The position numbers and the translations under genes were made by a program. A stretch of DNA of 64,000 nucleotides from Megachile rotundata (lineage: Eukaryota > Arthropoda > Insecta > Hymenoptera > Megachilidae). The notes below the pieces were generated by a model. That model was not told the origin of the DNA. It did no database searches and saw nothing but the letters and a program-made list of their open reading frames with translations. This document shows positions 48,808 to 62,640 of the stretch, piece after piece; positions within the stretch are counted from its first letter, which is position 1; each line of letters opens with the position of its first letter. Location: assembly GCF_050947335.1 (NCBI RefSeq), contig NW_027473344.1:744001-808000 (forward strand), in the 5' to 3' direction.

Positions 48808-51158
48808 CTCCCAAATACAATCATACAATCACAATCATACAATCGCAATCATACAATCACAATCATACAATCACAATCATACAATCACAATCATACAGTC
48901 GCAATCATACAATTACAATCTCCCAAATACAATCATACAATTACAATCATACAATCACAATCATACAATCACAATCATACAATCACAGTCATACAATCAC
49001 AATCATACAATCACAATCATGCTATCACAATCATACAATCACAATCATACAATCACAATCATACAATCGCAATCATACAATCACAATCATACAATCACAA
49101 TCATACAAACACAATCATACACTCACAATCATACAATCACAATCATACAATCACAAACATACTATCGCAATCATACAATCACAATCATACTATCGCAATC
49201 ATACAATCACAATCATACCATCGCAATCATTCAGTCACAATCATACAATCATAATCATACAATTCCAATCATACAATCACAATCATACAAACACAATCGT
49301 ACAATCACAATCGTACAATTACAATCGCACAACCACAATCAGACAATCACAATCATACAATCACAATCATACAATCACAATCATACAATCACAATCATAC
49401 AATCACAATCATAGTGTCACAATCATACAATCACAATCATACAATCACAATCATACAATCACAATCATACAATCGCAATCATACAATCGCAATCATACAA
49501 TCGCAATCATGCAATCACAGTCATACAATCAGAATCATACAATCACAATCATACAATCACAATCATACAATCACAATCATGCTATCACAATCATACAATC
49601 ACAATCATACGATCGCAATCATACAATCACAATCATACCATCACAGTCATACAATCACAATCATACAATCACAATCATGCAATCACAATCATACAATTAC
49701 AATCATACAATCACAATCATACAATCGCAATCATACAATTACAATCTCCCAAATACAATCTCCCAAATACAATCATACAATCACAATCCTACAATCACAA
49801 TCATACAATCACAATCATACAATGACAATCATGCAATCACAATCATACATTCAAAATCATGCAATCACAATCATACAATCACAATCATGCAATCACAATC
49901 ATACAATCGCAATCATACAATCGCAATCATACAATCGCAATCATGCAATCACAGTCATACAATCAGAATCATACAATCACAATCATACAATCACAATCAT
50001 ACAATCACAATCATGCTATCACAATCAGACAATCACAATCATACAATCACAATCGTACAATCACAATCATACAATCACAATCATACAATCACAATCATAC
50101 TTTCACAATCATACAATCACAATCATACAATCACAATCATACAATCACAATCATACAATCACAGTCATACAATCACAATCTTACAATCACAATCATACTA
50201 TCACAATCATACAATCACAATTATACAATCACAATCATACAATCACAATCATACATTCAAAATCGTGCAATCACAATCATACAATCACAATCATGCAATC
50301 ACAATCATACAATCATAATCATACAATCACAATCACACAATCACAGTCATACAATCACAATCATACAATCACAATCATACAATCACAATCAGACAATCAC
50401 AATCATACAATCACAATCATACAATCACAATCATACAATCACAATAATACAATGACAATCATACAATCACAATCATACAGTCACAATCATACGATCGCAA
50501 TCATACAATCACAATCATACCATCACAATCATACAATCACAACCATACAATCATAATCATCCAATTACAATCATACATCACATTCATACAATCACAATCA
50601 TACAGTCGGAATCATACAATTACAATCTCCCAAATACAATCATACAATCACAATCATGCAATCACAATCATACAATCGCAATCATACAATCACAATCGTA
50701 CAATCGCAAGCATACAATCACAATCATACAATCACAATCATACAATCATAATAATACAATCACAATCATACAACCACAATCGTACAATCACAATCAGACA
50801 ATCACAATAATACAATCACAATCATACAATCACAATCATACAATCACAATCATACAATCACAATCATACAATGACAATCATACAATCACTATAATACTAT
50901 CACAATCATACATTCACAATCATACAATCACAATCATACAATCATAATCATACAATCACAATCATACAATCACAATCGTACAATCACAATCGTACAATTA
51001 CAATCGCACAACCACAATCAGACAATCACAACCATACAATCACAATCATACAATCACAATCATACAATCGCAATCATACAATCACAATCATACAATCGCA
51101 AGCATACAATCACAATCATACAATCACAATCATACAATCGCAATCATACAATTTCAAT
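48808..51158 (+). repeat. Higher-order cycle 1, 2,351 bp
   Basis: Defined from the single marker at 48808 to its equivalent at 51159; the partner single marker 48920 moves by the same 2,351 bp to 51271. The internal order is two single markers 112 bp apart, a CATGCTATCAC unit, TATCGCAATC units, the ATTCC section, a marker pair (49746), a CATCACATTC plus CGG module (near 50,576), then a single marker (50627). One 13-bp unit accounts for 168 x 14 - 1. Confidence 0.86.
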
Positions 51159-53887
51159 CTCCCAAATACAATCATACAATCACAATCATACAATCGCAAT
51201 CATACAATCACAATCATACAATCACAATCATACAATCACAATCATACAGTCGCAATCATACAATTACAATCTCCCAAATACAATCATACAATTACAATCA
51301 TACAATCACAATCATACAATCACAATCATACAATCACAGTCATACAATCACAATCATACAATCACAATCATGCTATCACAATCATACAATCACAATCATA
51401 CAATCACAATCATACAATCGCAATCATACAATCACAATCATACAATCACAATCATACAAACACAATCATACAGTCACAATCATACAATCACAATCATACA
51501 ATCACAAACATACTATCGCAATCATACAATCACAATCATACTATCGCAATCATACAATCACAATCATACCATCGCAATCATTCAGTCACAATCATACAAT
51601 CATAATCATACAATTCCAATCATACAATCACAATCATACAATCACAATCGTACAATCACAATCGTACAATTACAATCGCACAACCACAATCAGACAATCA
51701 CAATCATACAATCACAATCATACAATCACAATCATACAATCACAATCATACTATCACAATCATACAATCACAATCATACAATCACAATCATACAATCACA
51801 ATCATACAATCGCAATCATACAATCACAATCATACAATCGCAATCATGCAATCACAGTCATACAATCAGAATCATACAATCACAATCATACAATCACAAT
51901 CATACAATCACAATCATGCTATCACAATCATACAATCACAATCATACGATCGCAATCATACAATCACAATCATACCATCACAGTCATACAATCACAATCA
52001 TACAATCACAATCATGCAATCACAATCATACAATTACAATCATACAATCACAATCATACAATCGCAATCATACAATTACAATCTCCCAAATACAATCTCC
52101 CAAATACAATCATACAATCACAATCCTACAATCACAATCATACAATCACAATCATACAATGACAATCATGCAATCACAATCATACATTCAAAATCATGCA
52201 ATCACAATCATACAATCACAATCATGCAATCACAATCATACAATCACAATCATACAATCACAATCGCACAACCACAATCAGACAATCACAATCATACAAT
52301 CACAATCGTACAATCACAATCATACAATCACAATCATACAATCACAATCAGACAATCACAATCATACAATCACAATCATACAATCACAATCATACAATCA
52401 CAATCACACAATCACAGTCATACAATCTCAATCATACAACCACAATCGTACAATCACAATCAGACAATCACAATAATACAATCACAATCATGCAATCACA
52501 ATCATACAATCACAATCATACAATGACAATCATACAATCACTATCATACTATCACAATCATACAATCACAATCATACAATCACAATCATACAATCACAAT
52601 CATACAATCACAATCATACATTCAAAATCGTGCAATCACAATCATACAATCACAATCATGCAATCACAATCATACAATCATAATCATACAATCACAATCA
52701 CACAATCACAGTCATACAATCACAATCACACAATCACAGTCATACAATCACAATCATACAATCACAATCATACAATCACAATCATGCAATCACAATCATA
52801 CAATCACAATCATACAATGACAATCATACAATCACTATCATACTATCACAATCATACAATCACAATCATACAATCACAATCATACAATCACAATCATACA
52901 ATCACAGTCATACAATCACAATCTTACAATCACAATCATACTATCACAATCATACAATCACAATTATACAATCACAATCATACAATCACAATCATACATT
53001 CAAAATCGTGCAATCACAATCATACAATCACAATCATGCAATCACAATCATACAATCATAATCATACAATCACAATCACACAATCACAGTCATACAATCA
53101 CAATCATACAATCACAATCATACAATCACAATCAGACAATCACAATCATACAATCACAATCATACAATCACAATCATACAATCACAATAATACAATGACA
53201 ATCATACAATCACAATCATACAGTCACAATCATACGATCGCAATCATACAATCACAATCATACCATCACAATCATACAATCACAACCATACAATCATAAT
53301 CATCCAATTACAATCATACATCACATTCATACAATCACAATCATACAGTCGGAATCATACAATTACAATCTCCCAAATACAATCATACAATCACAATCAT
53401 GCAATCACAATCATACAATCGCAATCATACAATCACAATCGTACAATCGCAAGCATACAATCACAATCATACAATCACAATCATACAATCATAATAATAC
53501 AATCACAATCATACAACCACAATCGTACAATCACAATCAGACAATCACAATAATACAATCACAATCATACAATCACAATCATACAATCACAATCATACAA
53601 TGACAATCATACAATCACTATAATACTATCACAATCATACATTCACAATCATACAATCACAATCATACAATCATAATCATACAATCACAATCATACAATC
53701 ACAATCGTACAATCACAATCGTACAATTACAATCGCACAACCACAATCAGACAATCACAACCATACAATCACAATCATACAATCACAATCATACAATCGC
53801 AATCATACAATCACAATCATACAATCGCAAGCATACAATCACAATCATACAATCACAATCATACAATCGCAATCATACAATTACAAT
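51159..53887 (+). repeat. Higher-order cycle 2, 2,729 bp
   Basis: Same internal order as cycle 1, ending at the marker 53888. It is 378 bp (27 x 14) longer. The extra length lies around 52.5-53.0 kb, where the CAATGAC and TTCAAAATCGTGC sections appear twice. The first marker is preceded by AATTTCAATC, a private change. 2,729 is 195 x 14 - 1, with one 13-bp unit near 53,316. Confidence 0.85.
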
Positions 53888-56098
53888 CTCCCAAATACAA
53901 TCATACAATCACAATCATACAATCGCAATCATACAATCACAATCATACAATCACAATCATACAATCACAATCATACAGTCGCAATCATACAATTACAATC
54001 TCCCAAATACAATCATACAATTACAATCATACAATCACAATCATACAATCACAATCATACAATCACAGTCATACAATCACAATCATACAATCACAATCAT
54101 GCTATCACAATCATACAATCACAATCATACAATCACAATCATACAATCGCAATCATACAATTACAATCTCCCAAATACAATCTCCCAAATACAATCATAC
54201 AATCACAATCCTACAATCACAATCATACAATCACAATCATACAATGACAATCATGCAATCACAATCATACATTCAAAATCATGCAATCACAATCATACAA
54301 TCACAATCATGCAATCACAATCATACAATCACAATCATACAATCACAATCGCACAACCACAATCAGACAATCATAATCATACAATCACAATCACACAATT
54401 CCAATCATACAATCACAATCATACAATCACAATCGTACAATCACAATCGTACAATTACAATCGCACAACCACAATCAGACAATCACAATCATACAATCAC
54501 AATCATACAATCACAATCATACAATCACAATCATACGATCGCAATCATACAATAACAATCATACCATCACAGTCATACAATCACAATCATACAATCACAA
54601 TCATGCAATCACAATCATACAATTACAATCATACAATCACAATCATACAATCGCAATCATACAATTACAATCTCCCAAATACAATCTCCCAAATACAATC
54701 ATACAATCACAATCCTACAATCACAATCATACAATCACAATCATACAATGACAATCATGCAATCACAATCATACATTCAAAATCATGCAATCACAATCAT
54801 ACAATCACAATCATGCAATCACAATCATACAATCACAATCATACAATCACAATCGCACAACCACAATCAGACAATCACAATCATACAATCACAATCGTAC
54901 AATCACAATCATACAATCACAATCATACAATCACAATCATACTTTCACAATCATACAATCACAATCATACAATCACAATCATACAATCACAATCACACAA
55001 TCACAGTCATACAATCTCAATCATACAACCACAATCATACAATCACAATCAGACAATCACAATAATACAATCACAATCATGCAATCACAATCATACAATC
55101 ACAATCATACAATGACAATCATACAATCACTATCATACTATCACAATCATACAATCACAATCATACAATCACAATCATACAATCACAATCATACAATCAC
55201 AATCATACATTCAAAATCGTGCAATCACAATCATACAATCACAATCATGCAATCACAATCATACAATCATAATCATACAATCACAATCACACAATCACAG
55301 TCATACAATCACAATCATACAATCACAATCATACAATCACAATCAGACAATCACAATCATACAATCACATTCATACAATCACAATCATACAATCACAATA
55401 ATACAATGACAATCATACAATCACAATCATACAGTCACAATCATACGATCGCAATCATACAATCACAATCATACCATCACAATCATACAATCACAACCAT
55501 ACAATCATAATCATCCAATTACAATCATACATCACATTCATACAATCACAATCATACAATCGGAATCATACAATTACAATCTCCCAAATACAATCATACA
55601 ATCACAATCATGCTATCACAATCATACAATCGCAATCATACAATCACAATCGTACAATCGCAAGCATACAATCACAATCATACAATCACAATCATACAAT
55701 CATAATAATACAATCACAATCATACAACCACAATCGGACAATCACAATCAGACAATCACAATAATACAATCACAATCATACAATCACAATCATACAATCA
55801 CAATCATACAATGACAATCATACAATCACTATCATACTATCACAATCATACATTCACAATCCTACAATCACAATCATACAATCATAATCATACAATCACA
55901 ATCATACAATCACAATCGTACAATCACAATCGTACAATTACAATCGCACAACCACAATCAGACAATCACAACCATACAATCACAATCATACAATCACAAT
56001 CATACAATCGCAATCATACAATCACAATCATACAATCGCAAGCATACAATCACAATCATACAATCACAATCATACAATCGCAATCATACAATTACAAT
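53888..56098 (+). repeat. Higher-order cycle 3, 2,211 bp
   Basis: Runs from the marker 53888 to 56099, with 54000 matching 56211. The marker pair plus CCTACAATC section appears twice, at 54168 and 54672 (504 bp apart, 36 x 14), while the TATCGCAATC section of cycles 1 and 2 is absent. 2,211 is 158 x 14 - 1, with one 13-bp unit near 55,530. Confidence 0.84.
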
Positions 56099-57804
56099 CT
56101 CCCAAATACAATCATACAATCACAATCATACAATCGCAATCATACAATCACAATCATACAATCACAATCATACAATCACAATCATACAATCGCAATCATA
56201 CAATTACAATCTCCCAAATACAATCATACAATTACAATCATACAATCACAATCATACAATCACAATCATACAATCACAGTCATACAATCACAATCATACA
56301 ATCACAATCATGCTATCACAATCATACAATCACAATCATACAATCACAATCATACAATCGCAATCATACAATCACAATCACACAGTCACAATCATACAAA
56401 CACAATCATACAGTCACAATCATACAATCACAATCATACAATCTCAATCATACAATCGCAATCATACAATTACAATCTCCCAAATACAATCTCCCAAATA
56501 CAATCATACAATCACAATCATACAATCACATCATACAATCACAATCATACTATCACAATCATACAGTCACAATCATACAATCACAATCATACAATCACAA
56601 TCATACAATCACAGTCATGCAATCACAATCATACAATCACAATCATATTATCACAATCATACAATCACAATCATACAATCACAGTCATACAATCACAATC
56701 ATACAATCACAATCATACAATCACAATCATACAATCACAATCATACAATCACAATCATACAATCACAATCATACATTCAAAATCATGCAATCACAATCAT
56801 ACAATCACAATCATGCAATCACAATCATGCAGCCATAATCATACAATGACAATCATACAATCACAATCATACAATCACAATCATACAATCATAATCATAC
56901 AATTACAATCATACATCAGAATCATACAATCACAATCATACAATCGCAATCATACAATTACAATCTCCCAAATACAATCTCCCAAATACAATCATACAAT
57001 CACAATCATACAATCACAATCATACAATCACAATCATACAGTCACAATCATAAAATCACAATCATACAATCACAATCATACTATCGCAATCATACAATCA
57101 CAATCATACTATCGCAATCATACAATCACAATCATACCATCGCAATCATACAATCACAATCATACAATCATAATCATACAATTCCAATCATACAATCACA
57201 ATCATACAATCACTATCGTACAATCACAATCGTACAATTACAATCGCACAACCACAATCAGACAATCACAATCATACAATCACAATCATACAATCACAAT
57301 CATACTATCACAATCATACAATCACAATCATACAATCACAATCATACTATCACAATCATACAATCACAATCATACACTCACAATCATACAATCACAATCT
57401 TGTAATCACAATCATACAGCCATAATCATACAATGACAATCATACGATCACAATCATACAATCACAATCATACAACCACAATAATACAATCACAATCATA
57501 CAATCACAATCATACAATCACAATCATACAATGACAATCATACAATCACTATCATACTATCACAATCATACATTCACAATCATACAATCACAATCATACA
57601 ATCATAATCATACAATCACAATCATACAATCACAATCGTACAATTACAATCGCACAACCACAATCAGACAATCACAACCATACAATCACAATCATACAAT
57701 CACAATCATACAATCGCAATCATACAATCACAATCATACAATCGCAAGCATACAATCACAATCATACAATCACAATCATACAATCGCAATCATACAATTA
57801 CAAT
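56099..57804 (+). repeat. Higher-order cycle 4, 1,706 bp
   Basis: Runs from the marker 56099 to 57805, with 56211 matching 57917. Unlike cycles 1-3 it has no CGG module; instead it carries marker pairs at 56477 and 56965 and the CTTGTAATC variant at 57399. Two 13-bp units (near 56,527 and 56,914) account for 122 x 14 - 2. Confidence 0.82.
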
Positions 57805-60359
57805 CTCCCAAATACAATCATACAATCACAATCATACAATCGCAATCATACAATCACAATCATACAATCACAATCATACAATCACAATCATACAATCTCA
57901 ATCATACAATTACAATCTCCCAAATACAATCATACAATTACAATCATACAATCTCAATCATACAATCACAATCATACAATCACAGTCATACAATCACAAT
58001 CAGACAATCACAATCATACCATCACAATCATACAATCACAATCATACATTCAAAATCATGCAATCATAATCATACAGTCACAATCATGCAATCACAATCA
58101 TACAATCACAATCATACAATCTCAATCATACAATCACAATCATACAATCGCAATCATACAATCACAAAAATACAATCATAATCATACAATCACAATCATA
58201 CAATCGCAATCATACAATCACCATCATACAATCATAGTCATACAATCACAATCATACGATCGCAATCATACAGTCACAATCATACAATCACAATCATACA
58301 ATCGCAATCAAACAATTACAATCTCCCAAATACAATCTCCCAAATACAATCACACAATCACAATCATACAATCACAATCATACAATCACAATCACACAAT
58401 CACAATCATACAATCACAATCATACAATCACAATCATACAATCACAATCATACAATCACAATCATACAATCACAATCATACAATCACAATCATACAATCA
58501 CAATCATACAATCACAATCATACAATCACAATAATACAATGACAATCATACAATCACAATCATACAGTCACAATCATACGATCGCAATCATACAATCACA
58601 ATCATACCATCACAATCATACAATCACAACCATACAATCATAATCATCCAATTACAATCATACATCACATTCATACAATCACAATCATACAATCGGAATC
58701 ATACAATTACAATCTCACAAATACAATCATACAATCACAATCATGCAATCACAATCATACAATCGCAATCATACAATCACAATCGTACAATCGCAAGCAT
58801 ACAATCACAATCATACAATCACAATCATACAATCATAATCATACAATCACAATCGTACAACCACAATCGTACAATCACAATCAGACAATCACAATAATAC
58901 AATCACAATCATACAATCACAATCATACAATCACAATCATACAATCACAATCATACAATGACAATCATACAATCACTATCATACTATCACAATCATACAA
59001 TCACAATCATACAATCACAATCATACAGTCATAATCATACAATCACAATCATACAATCACAATCGTACAATCACAATCGTACAATTACAATCGCACAACC
59101 ACAATCAGACAATCACAACCATACAATCACAATCATACAATCACAGTCATACAATCACAATCATACAATCACAATCATGCTATCACAATCATACAATCAC
59201 AATCATACAATCACAATCATACAATCGCAATCATACAATCACAATCACACAGTCACAATCATACAAACACAATCATACAGTCACAATCATACAATCACAA
59301 TCATACAACCTCAATCATACAATCGCAATCATACAATTACAATCTCCCAAATACAATCTCCCAAATACAATCATACAATCACAATCATACAATCACATCG
59401 TACAATCACAATCATACTATCACAATCATACAGTCACAATCATACAATCACAATCATACAATCACAATCATACAATCACAGTCATACAATCACAATCATA
59501 CAATCACAATCATATTATCACAATCATACAATCACAATCATACAATCACAGTCATACAATCACAATCATACAATCACAATCATACAATCACAATCATACA
59601 ACCACAATCATACAATCACAATCATACAATCATAATCATACAATTACAATCATACATCAGAATCATACAATCACAATCATACAATCGCAATCATACAATT
59701 ACAATCTCCCAAATACAATCATACAATCACAATCATACTATCACAATCATACAAACACAATCATACAGTCACAATCATACAATCACAATCATGCAATCAC
59801 AATCATACTATCGCAATCATACAATCACAATCATACTATCGCAATCATACAATCACAATCATACCATCGCAATCATACAATCACAATCATACAATCATAA
59901 TCATACAATTCCAATCATACAATCACAATCATACAATCACTATCGTACAATCACAATCGTACAATTACAATCGCACAACCACAATCAGACAATCACAATT
60001 ATACATTCACAATCATACAATCACAATCATACTATCACAATCATACAATCACAATCATACAATCACAATCATACTATCACAATCATACAATCACAATCAT
60101 ACACTCACAATCATACAATCACAATCTTGTAATCACAATCTTACAGCCATAATCATACAATCACATCATACAATCACAATCATACTATCACAATCATACA
60201 GTCACAATCATACAATCACAATCATACAATCACAATCATACAATCACAGTCATACAATCACAATCATACAATCACAATCATATTATCACAATCATACAAT
60301 CACAATCATACAATCACAATCATACAATCACAATCATACTATCACAATCATACAATCAC
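57805..60359 (+). repeat. Mosaic satellite with segments shared downstream
   Basis: 58,000-58,540 matches 61,285-61,820 (58323 to 61609, +3,286). The CGG module with the CTCAC form of the marker at 58714 matches 62518 (+3,804). These two are the only CTCAC forms I found. A marker pair is at 59344 and a single at 59706. CTTGTAATC at 60126 recurs at 60727, 601 bp on (43 x 14 - 1, one 13-bp unit near 60,160). Only satellite is seen. Confidence 0.76.
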
Positions 60360-62640
60360 AATCATACAATCCCAATCATACAAACACAATCATACAGTCA
60401 CAATCATACAATCACAATCATACAATCACAATCATACTATCGCAATCATACAATCACAATCATACTATCGCAATCATACAATCACAATCATACCATCGCA
60501 ATCATACAATCACAATCATACAATCATAATCATACAATTCCAATCATACAATCACAATCATACAATCACAATCGTACAATCACAATCGTACAATTACAAT
60601 CGCACAACCACAATCAGACAATCACAATCATACTATCACAATCATACAATCACAATCATACAATCACAATCATACTATCACAATCATACAATCACAATCA
60701 TACACTCACAATCATACAATCACAATCTTGTAATCACAATCATACAGCCATAATCATACAATGACAATCATACGATCACAATCATACAATCACAATCATA
60801 CAACCACAATCAGACAATCACAATCATACAATCACAATCATACAATCACAATCATACAATCACAATCATACAATCACAATCATACAATCACAATCATACA
60901 ATCACAATCATACAATCACAATCATACAATCACAATCATACAATCACAATCATACAATCACAATCATACAATCAAAATCATACAATCACAATCATACAAT
61001 CACAATCATGCAATCACAATCATACAATCACAATCATACAATCACAATCATACAATCACAGTCATACAATCACAATCATGCAATCACAATCATACAATCA
61101 CAATCATGCAATCACAATCATACAATCATAATCATACAATCACAATCATACGATCATAATCATACAATCACAATCATACAATCACAATCATGCAATCACA
61201 ATCATACAGCCATAATCATACAATTACAATCATACAATCACAATCATACAATCACAATCATACAACCACAATCATACAATCACAATCAGACAATCACAAT
61301 CATACCATCACAATCATACAATCACAATCATACATTCAAAATCATGCAATCATAATCATACAGTCACAATCATGCAATCACAATCATACAATCACAATCA
61401 TACAATCTCAATCATACAATCACAATCATACAATCGCAATCATACAATCACAAAAATACAATCATAATCATACAATCACAATCATACAATCGCAATCATA
61501 CAATCACCATCATACAATCATAGTCATACAATCACAATCATACGATCGCAATCATACAGTCACAATCATACAATCACAATCATACAATCGCAATCAAACA
61601 ATTACAATCTCCCAAATACAATCTCCCAAATACAATCACACAATCACAATCATACAATCACAATCATACAATCACAATCACACAATCACAATCATACAAT
61701 CACAATCATACAATCACAATCATACAATCACAATCATACAATCACAATCAGACAATCACAATCATACAATCACAATCATACAATCACAATCATACAATCA
61801 CAATAATACAATGACAATCATACAATCACAATCATACAGTCACAATCATACAATCAAAATCATACAATCACAATCATACAATCACAATCATGCAATCACA
61901 ATCATACAATCACAATCATACAATCACAATCATACAATCACAGTCATACAATCACAATCATGCAATCACAATCATACAATCACAATCATGCAATCACAAT
62001 CATACAATCATAATCATACAATCACAATCATACGATCATAATCATACAATCACAATCATACATTCAAAATCATGCAATCATAATCATACAGTCACAATCA
62101 TGCAATCACAATCATACAATCACAATCATACAATCTCAATCATACAATCACAATCATACAATCGCAATCATACAATCACAAAAATACAATCATAATCATA
62201 CAATCACAATCATACAATCGCAATCATACAATCACAATCATACAATCACAATCATACAATCACAATCATACAATCACAATCAGACAATCACAATCATACA
62301 ATCACAATCATACAATCACAATCATACAATCACAATAATACAATGACAATCATACAATCACAATCATACAGTCACAATCATACGATCGCAATCATACAAT
62401 CACAATCATACCATCACAATCATACAATCACAACCATACAATCATAATCATCCAATTACAATCATACATCACATTCATACAATCACAATCATACAATCGG
62501 AATCATACAATTACAATCTCACAAATACAATCATACAATCACAATCATGCAATCACAATCATACAATCGCAATCATACAATCACAATCGTACAATCGCAA
62601 GCATACAATCACAATCATACAATCACAATCATACAATCAT
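60360..62640 (+). repeat. 2,281-bp cycle, copy 1
   Basis: The AATCCCAATC variant at 60,371 recurs at 62,652, CTTGTAATC at 60727 recurs at 63008, and CAATGACAATCATACGATC near 60,761 recurs at 63,042, all at 2,281 bp (163 x 14 - 1, one 13-bp unit near 62,467). The offset drops to 2,225 for the marker pair 61609 to 63834, a loss of exactly four units in the long run of plain units near 60,830-60,960. Confidence 0.87.
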
